NCBI GenBank assembly: GCA_016193485.1
Contig: JACPRZ010000043.1
Location: 201,758-265,757, forward strand
Source of the DNA: Bacteroidota bacterium
Lineage (GTDB): Bacteria > Bacteroidota > Bacteroidia > JACPRZ01
Direction of reading: 5' to 3'
DNA: 64,000 bases
Below the pieces are notes generated by a model. That model ran no database searches. It worked only from the letters and a program-made list of their open reading frames with translations, and was not told the origin of the DNA. The position numbers and the translations under genes are program-made. Shown here one piece after another: positions 24,861 to 34,984 of this stretch; position 1 is the first letter of the stretch, and each line of letters begins with the position of its first letter.

Positions 24861-27800
24861 TCAATCGGCAATGACTAACCTGCTTACAGATACCACTTCT
24901 TCTGAAATTACTTTAATGAAATAGATTCCGGGCTGTAATTCTGCACAACCGATTGTTATTGATTGGTTATTCATGATTACGTTCTTCACCTCTCGTCCCA
25001 TCATGTCAAATATTTTGCATGTTACATTTTGCATTTTGTATTTTGAAATTGATATTGTGATATTATCATTAGCAGGGTTTGGATATATTCTCACTGCAAG
25101 GTTGCTGCCCCCCTCTAAACTCTTTTCTTCAACCGGTGTTATAATTGTTTTCTCAAACTTAAACACCCCCCCCGCAACCCCTGCAATGTATCCGGTCACC
25201 CCTCCCCATCCGTCATTTACTGCTGAAACACCGTATAAAGTGCGGTTGTCGCCAATAGAATACCTGCCCCAGTTCAAGCCGGCATCAACGCTCATGTAAA
25301 CAATGCCATCGGAACCAACGGCAATAACCGAATCGGCAGTTATTGATGCAATGGTTGTGAATGAAGATATAATTCCGCTGAAAACAGTTGTCCAGGTTAC
25401 CCCGCCATCGGAAGTCATGATGATTGTTCCATCTGCACCGGCTGCGTATCCTGTGAGGTTGTTTCCAAAGTAAATTGAACTGAGGTCAACGGTTACATTG
25501 CTTACGAGCGTGTCCCATGAAAATCCGTCATATTTCAGGATCAGCCCGCTATTGCCAACGATGTAGGTGAAAAGTCCATATGTATAAACCGCATTCAAAT
25601 CAACGGTGATGCCAAGGTTAACGGAAGCCCAGTTTGTACCGTTATATTGCAGGATTGTTCCATTGACTCCAACTGCAAATCCGTAGTTCAGTGAAGAGAG
25701 GTAAACATTGTAAAGCGCATAAGAAACCCCTGTTACAAAATTTGACCACGACACTCCCCCGTCATAAGAAACTGAGATGAATCCATTATCGCCAACCACA
25801 TAGCCGGCATTGCCAATCAGGTAAATACCCCACAGCGGAACACCTGCATTTACATAACCGGTTGTCCATGTTCCCCCCCCATCATTTGTAATCAAAATAT
25901 TTCCATCGCTCATAGCCGCACAACCGTAATATCCTGAAATAAATGATACACTGTTTATGGTGTTATTAGTTCCTGTATTTAAAGTTGTTGCAGGGAAAAT
26001 CTGCTCAATGAGAATGTAATCTGTATAGGTGATTGTTGTACTGCAACCGGTGTTGTTGGTAACGGTTAGTGCAATATCGTACCATCCTTTGGTTATGTAG
26101 GTATGCACCGGATTCACAGCAGTTGATTGGTTCCCATCGCCAAAATCCCATAGGTAATTTGTAATGTTTGCGGTGCTTCCCGTATAGGTGAAATATGTTG
26201 TACCGGGATCATCGGGCAGGTATTGCACTGTGGGATATGCGGAAAAACTTACACTTGACGGTTCAACAGAGACAGTAACATTATCCCATCCCTGGCAGCC
26301 GGCTGCATCGGTGCCGTAAACAGTATAAGTTGTGGTATATGCTGGAGAAGCCGAAGGGCTCTGGCAATTGGTGCAACTCAACCCATAAGAGGGATACCAT
26401 TGATATAATACCCCTCCCGAAGCATTCAATGTGGCGCTTTGTCCACCGCAAATACTCACATCGCTTCCTGCACTTACAAGCGGTAACGTGTTAACAGTAA
26501 TACTCACAGGTGCGGAAGTTCCGGTGCCGCAGCCATTGTTTACGGTAACGGTATTATTCCCTCCCTGGTAGACATATTGCCCGCATCCGTTTGCACCGTT
26601 TGACCACTGGTACTGAATGTAATTACAGGTCGTATATAAGTAAACGCTTTCACCCTGGCAGAGCACACTATCATTGTAAAGCATGTTTATAACAGGAACA
26701 GGATTGGTATCAAGAACTGCAAGAATCAATGAATAGGGAGCGCTGCCGGTGCAACTGTTATTATCGGTGACGGTTATGTTGTAATTACCGGCTGTTGTTG
26801 CATTAATGCTCTGCGTTGTTTCACCCGAGGACCACAAATAACTGATTATGTTTGTTCCATTGGCGGTAATTGTCAATGAACTCCCGTCACAAATTGTGGA
26901 ATACCCGGTTGGAGAAATAGAAATATCCGGTCCAACCGTAACAGTTACTGTATCGCTTGTTCCCCAGCAGTCGTTTGCATCCTGCACCCAGCAGAAATAA
27001 TCTCCTGCAGAAGTAACGAGAATTGAGGGCAACGATGTTCCGGTTTGCTGCCAATAATAATATGTATAACCGTTAGGTGCGGTAAGTGTAACATTCTGTC
27101 CCTGGCATAATGTTGTGGAACCGCTTTGTGTCAATGTTGGATTTGGTTTGGGGTATTCAGTAACGGAAATTGGCAGCGAAGAATATGAACCACATATATC
27201 GGTGACAGTAACGGTGAATACTCCTGAAGATGTGATATAATTCCATTGGGTGGTAATACTGTTTGACCACTGGTAAGTGTTAAACCCTGCTGGCGCTTCA
27301 AGCCATACATAGCCGCCATCGCAGAATGAAGTATCGCCATAGACAAATATTTGCGGAGTGATGTTCGTATCTTTAACTGTAAGATTAACCGGTGAAGAAA
27401 CCATGCTGCAGTTAATTCCATCAGTGGCAGTGACGGTATAGGTTCCCGTTAAAGTTACATTGATATTTTGTCCGGTTGAACCGTCCGACCATTGGTACAT
27501 GATGAATCCGCCAGATGCGGAAAGAGTAATTATTTCTCCCTCGCAAACGGTAGCGGAAGGGGCAACAGTTACGGTAACATTGCTTTTTATTCCGACATAA
27601 ACATACTGCGACTGTCCCCAGCAACCTGCTGAGTTGGTAACCCAAACATAGTACCATCCGGCTTGGGCAACTGTTATGCTTTGTGTTGTTTCGCCTGTAT
27701 TCCATGAGTAATCGGTATATCCGCTGCCGGCATCCAATATTGTTGTATTTCCCTGGCAGATGGTATCACCGGGGGGGATGATTGAAGGAGATGGGATGGG

Positions 27801-30434
27801 AGCAACATTAACAACAACAGTGTCTTTTGCTGTACACTGATTGCTGTTTGTTACCGTAACTATGTAACTTGTTGTATCGGATGGTGAGGCGTATGGTTGC
27901 TGGCAGGTTGTACAATTAAGTCCCGTTGCAGGCGACCATGAATAGGCATTCCCCCCCGTTGCATAAAGGTAAACACCGCTTCCTGCGCAGATTGTTTTAT
28001 CGGTACCACCATTTGCCTGCGGCAGAGTGTTAACAACAACTTGTTTGGTAATTGTATCACTTACACTGCTTCCAGATGCTATAAGAGTAACATTGTACAC
28101 CCCGGAGTTTGTAAACAAATGTTTTGGATTTTGAAGTGTTGAACTATTAGCGCTGCCGGAGGCGGTATCTCCGAAATTCCAGTTCCATGAGGTTACCGTA
28201 TCATTTCCGGAGGATAAATCGGTGAACTGCGTACTGTCGCCTTTACAAACAGTAGAGGAAGAAAAACCGGCATTGATATAAATTATGGGAGATGAAACTG
28301 TAATATAATTGATTTTAGTTAAGGTATCGCTACCTGCTGCATTTGAAACAATCAATGTTACATCATAAATACCGGTTGTATTGTATGCGGCTGAAGGATT
28401 CTGTGCAGTTGAACTGGACGGTGTTCCGCCCGGGAAGCTCCAGTTCCATGCCGTTGGAGCACCGGAAGAATTATCGGTAAATGTAACGGCCGTTCCTGCA
28501 GTGACAGTAGTGTCATCCGCAATGAAATCTGCAACAGGAGCCACAGCCGGAATATACTGATACATCAGTTTTGCAAGGCCTCCCCCATAAGTTCCCACCC
28601 AAACAATTCCGGGTTCAAATGCTAAAGAGTAAACCTCATTACTTGGTATGGAAGAATTTGAAGTGTTGTAAACGGTCCAGTTGATACTGTCTAAACTGGC
28701 CAGCCCCATATCGGTCCCAATCCATTTTACACCATCAGGGGCAACTCTTATACAGGTAACCGTATTAGATGGCAGCCCGGAATTAGAAGTGGTGAACACA
28801 TTCCAGTTGCTTCCATCAAATTCTGCAAGCCCTCCCATGGTGCTTATCCATAAATGCCCGTTTTGGTCAAAGTCCAAGGCATTTAAATTATTACAATTAT
28901 CACTGGGTAAACCGGAGTTTGATGTATTATAGATAGTCCAGGTTGTTCCGTCAAACTTTGCAACTCCCCCCCCATAAGTGGCAATCCACTTAGCGCCTGC
29001 ATTATCAATGATAACGCAAAGAACAAAATTGGTCGGGATGGAAGAATTGGATGTATTAAACTGTGTCAGATTTCCTGCAGAATCAAGCTTGTAAAGACCT
29101 CCGCTATACGTTCCTATCCATTTGCTCAGCGAATCATCCACAACCACTGCGTAAACATTACTGATGCCATTAAGGTAAGTATTCCAGGAAGAACCATTAA
29201 ACTTTGAAATGCCGCCAGCACCTGTAAAGCCATCATGGCCAAACCAGATATTTCCGAGTTTGTCAAATGCTTCTGTATACACATAGTTGTTTTTTAATCC
29301 GGAATTTCCGGAATTATAAATAGTCCAGTTTGTTGCACCATCAAATTTTGATATGCCTCCGTAATAGCTGCCACCGTTGTAATAGCCGGTAGCCAGCCAT
29401 TTATTTCCCTGTGCATCAACTTCAATATCCCAGATGTTGTCATCAGAGATTCCCGAATTTGAAGTATTGAAAACCTCCCATGCGGGAGAAACCGCTATGT
29501 GGTTTGATTTTACCAATGTGTCACTTCCATTTGCATTCGAAACAATCAATGTTACATCATAAATACCGTAAGTATTGTAGGTGATTAAAGGGTTCTGCGA
29601 GGTTGAACTTGAAGGCGTTCCACCGGGGAAACTCCAGTTCCAGCTTGTTGGATTGTTTGTGGAAAGATCGGTGAATTGAACGGCTGCACCCGCTGTCACT
29701 GTTGAATCATTGACGGTAAAACCAGCTACAGGTGCGGAAGGAGGTGCCGTATTATTCAACGCTTGAATTTCAGCACTGTTCAAAGCACGGTTGTAAATTC
29801 TGATATCATCAATTAACCCGTTAAAATAAGTTACGGAAGGATTTCCGATATCCCAACCCATATATAATGAATTTGGCGAGGAAATATTAGTTGATACGTT
29901 TCCTGATCCGACTTGTACACCATCCAAATAAACAGTAACAATACCGGTATTACGTACTGTTATTAAATGATGCCACTGATTATCCCGAATATCCCCGGAT
30001 GAACTGAATACCGTTGCCGAGCTGCCTGTTTGAAAAAAGAATTGTCCATCACTGAATAAACCGTGTATAAAACCATCAGAGGCACCCGACCTTGTTGACA
30101 GTATTTGTGGATAGGTTAATTGCGATAGGCCAGCTTTACACCATGTACTCAGCGTAAAATCTCCGGTTCCGAAATTTACAGGTGGTATGGAATCAACGAG
30201 AATGTAATCGTTTGAACCATCAAAATTATAGGCAGTGTTTGGGTTCCCAAATCTGTCGGGTGACAGTACCGAACCATTCACTGTCCCGTGATAATTATTC
30301 CCGCTTTCGTCATTAGCGTTTCCGTTGAAGGGGTAATGCGCGACAAGACCGGAATCAAGGTTAACTTGTGCATTTGTTGCTGAGAAGAAGTATGCAACAA
30401 TAATTGCTGTGGTAAATATGTTTCTGGAGTTCAT
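24861..30434 (-). CDS. Giant multidomain T9SS-secreted protein (LamG, PKD, Reg_prop and YCF48-like propellers)
   Basis: 1857 residues from the ATG at 30434 (signal peptide MNSRNIFTTAIIVAYFFSAT, cleavage near NAQ). Domains in order: LamG/concanavalin A-like (VAHYPFNGNANDESGN to LIDDIRIYNRALNSAEIQ, residues about 30-230), PKD, a propeller of Reg_prop-like units (GNKWLATG, VKWIGTDMG), two PKD domains, five or six Cys-rich Ig-like repeats (ICxGxxxTLxASG, YxWSxGxTTQ), PKD (YLWDFGDGN), and a YCF48/BNR-like propeller (ITNDGGGTWTTG, SVSYDGGVSW). A T9SS type A domain closes it (RIYPNPANDNITISIS to SRLVIAD). LamG suggests glycan or extracellular ligand binding. Five runs of seven or eight C or G interrupt the gene. 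It resembles unrelated modules shuffled onto one secretion signal. Confidence 0.86.
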   Translation of the reverse strand: MNSRNIFTTAIIVAYFFSATNAQVNLDSGLVAHYPFNGNANDESGNNYHGTVNGSVLSPDRFGNPNTAYNFDGSNDYILVDSIPPVNFGTGDFTLSTWCKAGLSQLTYPQILSTRSGASDGFIHGLFSDGQFFFQTGSSATVFSSSGDIRDNQWHHLITVRNTGIVTVYLDGVQVGSGNVSTNISSPNSLYMGWDIGNPSVTYFNGLIDDIRIYNRALNSAEIQALNNTAPPSAPVAGFTVNDSTVTAGAAVQFTDLSTNNPTSWNWSFPGGTPSSSTSQNPLITYNTYGIYDVTLIVSNANGSDTLVKSNHIAVSPAWEVFNTSNSGISDDNIWDIEVDAQGNKWLATGYYNGGSYYGGISKFDGATNWTIYNSGNSGLKNNYVYTEAFDKLGNIWFGHDGFTGAGGISKFNGSSWNTYLNGISNVYAVVVDDSLSKWIGTYSGGLYKLDSAGNLTQFNTSNSSIPTNFVLCVIIDNAGAKWIATYGGGVAKFDGTTWTIYNTSNSGLPSDNCNNLNALDFDQNGHLWISTMGGLAEFDGSNWNVFTTSNSGLPSNTVTCIRVAPDGVKWIGTDMGLASLDSINWTVYNTSNSSIPSNEVYSLAFEPGIVWVGTYGGGLAKLMYQYIPAVAPVADFIADDTTVTAGTAVTFTDNSSGAPTAWNWSFPGGTPSSSTAQNPSAAYNTTGIYDVTLIVSNAAGSDTLTKINYITVSSPIIYINAGFSSSTVCKGDSTQFTDLSSGNDTVTSWNWNFGDTASGSANSSTLQNPKHLFTNSGVYNVTLIASGSSVSDTITKQVVVNTLPQANGGTDKTICAGSGVYLYATGGNAYSWSPATGLNCTTCQQPYASPSDTTSYIVTVTNSNQCTAKDTVVVNVAPIPSPSIIPPGDTICQGNTTILDAGSGYTDYSWNTGETTQSITVAQAGWYYVWVTNSAGCWGQSQYVYVGIKSNVTVTVAPSATVCEGEIITLSASGGFIMYQWSDGSTGQNINVTLTGTYTVTATDGINCSMVSSPVNLTVKDTNITPQIFVYGDTSFCDGGYVWLEAPAGFNTYQWSNSITTQWNYITSSGVFTVTVTDICGSYSSLPISVTEYPKPNPTLTQSGSTTLCQGQNVTLTAPNGYTYYYWQQTGTSLPSILVTSAGDYFCWVQDANDCWGTSDTVTVTVGPDISISPTGYSTICDGSSLTITANGTNIISYLWSSGETTQSINATTAGNYNITVTDNNSCTGSAPYSLILAVLDTNPVPVINMLYNDSVLCQGESVYLYTTCNYIQYQWSNGANGCGQYVYQGGNNTVTVNNGCGTGTSAPVSITVNTLPLVSAGSDVSICGGQSATLNASGGVLYQWYPSYGLSCTNCQSPSASPAYTTTYTVYGTDAAGCQGWDNVTVSVEPSSVSFSAYPTVQYLPDDPGTTYFTYTGSTANITNYLWDFGDGNQSTAVNPVHTYITKGWYDIALTVTNNTGCSTTITYTDYILIEQIFPATTLNTGTNNTINSVSFISGYYGCAAMSDGNILITNDGGGTWTTGYVNAGVPLWGIYLIGNAGYVVGDNGFISVSYDGGVSWSNFVTGVSYALYNVYLSSLNYGFAVGVNGTILQYNGTNWASVNLGITVDLNAVYTYGLFTYIVGNSGLILKYDGFSWDTLVSNVTVDLSSIYFGNNLTGYAAGADGTIIMTSDGGVTWTTVFSGIISSFTTIASITADSVIAVGSDGIVYMSVDAGLNWGRYSIGDNRTLYGVSAVNDGWGGVTGYIAGVAGGVFKFEKTIITPVEEKSLEGGSNLAVRIYPNPANDNITISISKYKMQNVTCKIFDMMGREVKNVIMNNQSITIGCAELQPGIYFIKVISEEVVSVSRLVIAD

Positions 30435-30498
30435 GGTAAATCGGTTAAAAGTTATTAAATCCGAACGGAGCAGACAAATTTTAATAATGAACAAAAAG

Positions 30499-30506
30499 CA
30501 AAGTTA
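30499..30506 (-). promoter_or_regulatory. -7 promoter box for the LamG/PKD giant
   Basis: The minus strand reads TAACTTTG (TAnnTTTG), about 65 bases before the ATG at 30434. It rules out the upstream start at 30494 as an in-message codon only weakly, but the signal peptide begins at 30434. Confidence 0.4.
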
Positions 30507-30555
30507 AATAATTTTTTTGCAAATTGATGCAGTTTGAAAACCTATCCAGGTTTTT

Positions 30556-31554
30556 TCAGGAATTTATTTTTTTCTCCAGCATCTCCACTTTTCCAAGCAT
30601 GTCATTGAAAAATCTGTTGCGCTGTTTTTCGGCTATGCCGCTGAGGAGATATGATGTTTTTTCAAGGTTATGTATCCAATTCTCCGTCTCGGTGCAGAAC
30701 CGGGTGTCGCGGGTCACCAATGCATTGAAGGTGCGATGAGTCAGGTAAACCGTGCGCATATTTCCGGCTGCAACAAGGATGGTATTATTGGCTATGATGA
30801 AATCGCTGTAAAACAATTTAAAATTTTCCGGTTCCTGACGCGGCTGCAAGCCGTAAAAAAATTTCGCACCCGCTTCGGCCTGCTTTTGGATGTGTGAAAT
30901 CATTTCCCGTAACTGCCCGCATAGCGCAAGTCCGTCCTCTTTCTTCTCCAGGAATCCCGATTCCCAGTAATATTCAACCTGCCTGACGGCTGTATGAACG
31001 GTCTCATCGGTCCATATTTCAACAGCCGGTATCTTGATGTACAATTCAGCCATTTTGCCTGCAAGGTCAATTAATGAGTTATCAATAAGGGAAGGAGTAA
31101 ATTTTTTATCGGCTAATTCTCGAACGGAAAGAATGGATTTCATCCAGAAAAACATCTTGAAAGTGCAGAACAGTGGAAACTGGAAAAAGTGAAAGATGGG
31201 AATGTCTTTTGCCACAGTAATGATTTTCTTTTGTTCAAAACCGTTCACTTTTTGAAGGTCATCCATAAGCGATTGAAGATATAAACCGAATGATTGCGTT
31301 GTTGGTTCAAGGTAGCGGTAATGGAAAAAAGCGCCTTCACCCGTTGGGTTAAGAAATTGAGGTGTCACTTTGAAACGGTTGCAAAGGATCCGGAATTCAT
31401 CTAAGGAAAGAGGCGTTTCACCCCTCATCCTCCGGTAAGCGCTGTCGTTGCTGATATTCAGCGCTTCGGCAACTTCGTCAACAAGGGATATGTTGCCGGG
31501 AATGGAACTTTTCAGCGTCTGAAAAAACTCCGATTGTGTATTATTTTCACCCAT
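30556..31554 (-). CDS. Helix-turn-helix regulator, Bacteroidota-type of about 330 residues
   Basis: 332 residues. An N-terminal XRE/BetR-like helix-turn-helix is seen at residues about 22-65 (VDEVAEALNISNDSAYRRMR, then SLDEFRILCNRF). The rest is an alpha-helical domain with no motif I recognise; it is Phe/Tyr/Trp-rich (FHYRYLEPTTQ, FPLFCTFKMFFWMKS). Proteins of this size with the same helix-turn-helix start are common in Bacteroidota and lack assigned ligands. It diverges from the secreted protein gene at 31797, a possible target, and lies upstream of the LamG giant on the same strand. Confidence 0.72.
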   Translation of the reverse strand: MGENNTQSEFFQTLKSSIPGNISLVDEVAEALNISNDSAYRRMRGETPLSLDEFRILCNRFKVTPQFLNPTGEGAFFHYRYLEPTTQSFGLYLQSLMDDLQKVNGFEQKKIITVAKDIPIFHFFQFPLFCTFKMFFWMKSILSVRELADKKFTPSLIDNSLIDLAGKMAELYIKIPAVEIWTDETVHTAVRQVEYYWESGFLEKKEDGLALCGQLREMISHIQKQAEAGAKFFYGLQPRQEPENFKLFYSDFIIANNTILVAAGNMRTVYLTHRTFNALVTRDTRFCTETENWIHNLEKTSYLLSGIAEKQRNRFFNDMLGKVEMLEKKINS

Positions 31555-31595
31555 TATTATTATTTAAAACCTCCAATAGCGGTACTTATTTTTTG

Positions 31596-31603
31596 CAAAA
31601 TTA
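31596..31603 (-). promoter_or_regulatory. -7 promoter box for the HTH regulator
   Basis: The minus strand reads TAATTTTG (TAnnTTTG), 41 bases before the ATG at 31554. Confidence 0.42.
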
Positions 31604-31796
31604 GCAAAATCAACCACTTTTCTGGTAAAAAATGCAAAATCCCATCTAAGTTAATCTGTATGGCAGGTCGTTTTGCGATTTTTAATACTACACGGACATA
31701 ATGCCCCATAATGCCGTTTGGTTACATATATGGTTTAGTATTACTTTTACGGTGAATATGATTAAAGTCATTCTGATACGGAGAATAGAAAATAGC

Positions 31797-32627
31797 ATGA
31801 AAACTCTTTGTGCCTTCCTTAATATTACCGTACTTTTTATTCTCACATACTCTTTCGGATTTGCCCAAAAACAGGATACAATTATTATAAGCCCGAAAGT
31901 GGGTGCTGTCATCGATTCTGCAGAGAAAAAACAATACAGGATTTTCCCGTACTACCCTGACAAAAGTTTTATTTCCGCAGTATTTATTAAAAAATCCGAC
32001 AGTATAATGATATTAAGAGCAAATTTCAAAGAGGATAGTACTGTTGAAAGAAAAATATTTATGAAGGAGTTGGAATGGATGCGGAGTATTATTGATGGAA
32101 ATATTCCAAATAACATAAATATGGGAAACAGTAAAAGAAATATTCCGAAACCATTTGTAATAAATTTCGGATTGGGTGGAAGCAATGTTGGGATTTCCAT
32201 TGGAGGTGATGTTTCATTTATCAGAGCAGAGAAGCAATTTTCAATCCGGTACCTCCATAATTTTGAAGCGGGTTATTTTCTTTTTCTGCATGATGAGTTT
32301 CCGGTCGAAAATGTCATGGATGTTGGTATTTTGTACGGTTGGCGCAAACAAGTAAAAGCAGTATCTTTTTCTATTGCAGGTGGTATTTCAATTGTCAGAG
32401 GCATTGAAAGAGGAGATTTCTTAAATTCTTGTACAGAATGTTTTTTTTATCAGGGGTATTATGAACCAGTGAAATATACGACAATCGGCATACCTTTAGA
32501 TTGTCATTTCATTTATCACCCCAATTCATGGTTCATAGGGTATGGTCTTTCAGGATTTGGGAATTTGAATCTCAAAAAAAGTTTTAGCGGCATATTATTT
32601 TCCTTACAATTTGGAGACCTGACATAA
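31797..32627 (+). CDS. Secreted protein of unknown function
   Basis: 276 residues from the ATG at 31797, where a signal peptide begins (MKTLCAFLNITVLFILTYSF, cleavage near GFAQ). The longer frame back to 31701 adds an unlikely leader. The first 100 mature residues look like a conserved periplasmic N-terminus (IISPKVGAVIDSAEKKQYRI). The second half is Gly/aromatic-rich beta sequence (INFGLGGSNVGISIGGDVSF) alternating like an outer-membrane or surface beta-barrel. No T9SS domain. I do not recognise a family. It is divergent from the HTH regulator and 117 bases before the FG-GAP gene. Confidence 0.6.
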   Translation: MKTLCAFLNITVLFILTYSFGFAQKQDTIIISPKVGAVIDSAEKKQYRIFPYYPDKSFISAVFIKKSDSIMILRANFKEDSTVERKIFMKELEWMRSIIDGNIPNNINMGNSKRNIPKPFVINFGLGGSNVGISIGGDVSFIRAEKQFSIRYLHNFEAGYFLFLHDEFPVENVMDVGILYGWRKQVKAVSFSIAGGISIVRGIERGDFLNSCTECFFYQGYYEPVKYTTIGIPLDCHFIYHPNSWFIGYGLSGFGNLNLKKSFSGILFSLQFGDLT

Positions 32628-32743
32628 AGAATAAACTATAAATAAACCGGATGGGACTGAGAAATGCCATGAAAATAAATACACTAACAGAATTCTTATA
32701 TCTTTACCGTTGAAGCACATACACTTTTAAAATTAATAACATT

Positions 32744-34864
32744 ATGAAAGCAAAATTATTGATATTATCAATTACCACATACAGCTATTTCAATATGTGT
32801 TTCCATAAGGCAGATGCACAACCGGTTATCACCTCCTTCTACCCAATTTCAGGTCCTGTCGGAACTTCTGTTACCATAAATGGTACAAACTTTAACACAA
32901 CCCCCTCCAACAACATCGTTTTCTTTGGAGCGGTAAAAGTAGATGTATCAGGCGGAAGCACCACCTATCTTAATGTAATAGTACCCAGTGGCACAACTTA
33001 CGGGTATATTTCTGTATGTGAGCTTACGTTGGGTTTAACAGCATACTCCTCACAACCGTTTATTGTAACCTTTCCATGTGGAGATACCATTAATACAAAT
33101 TCTTTTGCTCCGAAAGTCGACTCTGCTACTGGGGGAAATCCTAGCAGTATTACCATAAGTGATTTGGATGGAGATGGAAAACCGGACATTGCCGTTGCGT
33201 GTTCAACTGCATTTTCGGTATCCGTTTTAAGAAACACTTGTACAACAGGAACTATCTCTTTCGATCCGAAAGTAGAATTCGCAACCGGAAGTAATCCTCA
33301 AAATGTTGCCACCGGGGATTTGGATGGAGACGGAAAACCAGACCTTGTCGTTGCGGATTATACTGACAATAAAATTTCCGTATTAAGGAATACCGGCACG
33401 AGCGGAATAATTTCCTTTGCAACAAAAGTAGATTTTGCAACCGGTACAATTCCTTACTGGGTTGCTATAGGGGATTTAGACGGAGACGGAAAACCAGACC
33501 TTGCCGTAGCGAATTTTTACGATAATACGATTTCCGTATTAAGAAATACAGGCGCCATTGGCACTATCTCTTTTGCTCCGAAAGAGGATTTTACAGCAGG
33601 AAGTAATCCCCAAAGCGTTACTATTGGCGATCTGGACGAAGATGGAAAACCGGATCTGGCAATAGCAAATTTTTATGGTAATACTGTTTCCGTGTTGAAA
33701 AATACAGGAAGCAGCGGAACTATTTCTTTTTCCGGGAAAGTGGATTTTATAACGGGAACAAATCCTTATAATCTTGCTATGGGTGATTTGGATGGTGACA
33801 GTAAACCTGATCTTACAACTGCAAACACTGGCGACAGTAAAGTTTCGGTATTGAGAAACACGAGCGCAACGGGAACTATATCTTTTACTGCAAAAGTGGA
33901 TTTTACGACAGGACAAAATCCACTGTGTGTTTCATTAGGCGATTTAGATGGAGATGGAAAGCCAGACATCGCTACAGCGAATATTGCGTCCAACACAGTT
34001 TCAATACTCAAAAATAATAGTACTATAGGAATTATTTCTTTTGCTACAAGCGTGGATTTTACGACAGGACAATCTCCAACGAGTGTTTCATTAGGCGATT
34101 TAGATGGAGATGGAAAACCGGAAATATCAGTTACAAATGACTATCCTAGCTCAACATCAGTATTAAGGAATGTAATAGGCTTACCTGACGTACCCATAAT
34201 TGCAGTAAACGGTACAACAACTTTTTGCCAGGGAGATTCGGTAGTTCTTTCTTCCTCTGCCGCTTACAGTTATCTTTGGAGCAATGGTGCAACAACCCAA
34301 AACGTTACTGTTTCAACATCCGGGAATTTTGCAGTAACTGTTACAAATGTAAAAGGATGTTCATCCGCTTCAACACCAACCAATGTTATTGTCAATCCAT
34401 TACCGCCAACTCCAACCATTATATTGACAAACGACACAACCTTAATGTCTAATTTTACCACTGGTAATCAATGGTATTTGAACGATACTCTTGTTATTGG
34501 AGCGATTTCCCAGGCCTATGGAGTGACACAAAGTGGAAGTTATACAGTAGTGATAACCGATACAAACGGCTGTTCTGCTATTTCTATTCCGTATATTTTT
34601 ACTTCAATGACAATAGCTGAATTATTTGTAAAAAATGACATGACAATTATTTATGACCCTAATAGCAGAATATTGCAGATTACAAGTAAAAAATCAAACA
34701 TGAATAATATAGAGATGTTCAATTTGTACGGGGAAAAGATATATTCTGCAGATGTAAACAATAAGCAGGTAGCCATGATACTATATGCTCAACAACCGGG
34801 AATCTATTTTCTAAAAATTCAATCAGACCGGAAAATTTATCATGGGAAAATTATTATTCAATAA
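32744..34864 (+). CDS. T9SS-secreted FG-GAP/VCBS propeller protein with IPT/TIG domain
   Basis: 706 residues. Signal peptide (MKAKLLILSITTYSYFNMCF, cleavage near ADAQ), an IPT/TIG domain (ITSFYPISGPVGTSVTINGT, residues about 29-115), and seven FG-GAP/VCBS units of about 60 residues, each with a calcium-binding DLDGDGKPD loop (one DLDEDGKPD, one DLDGDSKPD). Seven units fit a seven-bladed beta-propeller. One Cys-paired Ig/SprB-like repeat (FCQGDSVVLSSSAAYSYLWS) follows, then a T9SS domain (MNNIEMFNLYGEKIYS, GIYFLKIQSD). A calcium-stabilised surface or secreted protein, role unknown. A TATCTTTA-like weak -7 box lies about 40 bases upstream. Confidence 0.86.
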   Translation: MKAKLLILSITTYSYFNMCFHKADAQPVITSFYPISGPVGTSVTINGTNFNTTPSNNIVFFGAVKVDVSGGSTTYLNVIVPSGTTYGYISVCELTLGLTAYSSQPFIVTFPCGDTINTNSFAPKVDSATGGNPSSITISDLDGDGKPDIAVACSTAFSVSVLRNTCTTGTISFDPKVEFATGSNPQNVATGDLDGDGKPDLVVADYTDNKISVLRNTGTSGIISFATKVDFATGTIPYWVAIGDLDGDGKPDLAVANFYDNTISVLRNTGAIGTISFAPKEDFTAGSNPQSVTIGDLDEDGKPDLAIANFYGNTVSVLKNTGSSGTISFSGKVDFITGTNPYNLAMGDLDGDSKPDLTTANTGDSKVSVLRNTSATGTISFTAKVDFTTGQNPLCVSLGDLDGDGKPDIATANIASNTVSILKNNSTIGIISFATSVDFTTGQSPTSVSLGDLDGDGKPEISVTNDYPSSTSVLRNVIGLPDVPIIAVNGTTTFCQGDSVVLSSSAAYSYLWSNGATTQNVTVSTSGNFAVTVTNVKGCSSASTPTNVIVNPLPPTPTIILTNDTTLMSNFTTGNQWYLNDTLVIGAISQAYGVTQSGSYTVVITDTNGCSAISIPYIFTSMTIAELFVKNDMTIIYDPNSRILQITSKKSNMNNIEMFNLYGEKIYSADVNNKQVAMILYAQQPGIYFLKIQSDRKIYHGKIIIQ

Positions 34865-34908
34865 CTTGCAACGCTATTGATAAATTAAGAAATTAAATTT
34901 ATACATGC

Positions 34909-34938
34909 TTTGAATAACAATAAAATACTTTATATTTG
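34909..34938 (+). promoter_or_regulatory. Consensus promoter of the CsgG-like gene
   Basis: TTTG (34909-34912), 18 bases, TATATTTG (34931-34938): both Bacteroidota promoter boxes with the same 18-base spacing as the gld operon promoter. It predicts transcription from about 34945 and a leader of about 40 bases to the ATG at 34985. Confidence 0.7.
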
Positions 34939-34984
34939 TCATAAATTCATGAATGATGATTAAAAAACAACCAAACCTAAATTT

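Noticed and set aside
24807..24864. Longer start of the acyltransferase at TTG 24864
   Set aside because: It overlaps the previous stop and contains a TAnnTTTG box; the ATG at 24807 fits the family better.
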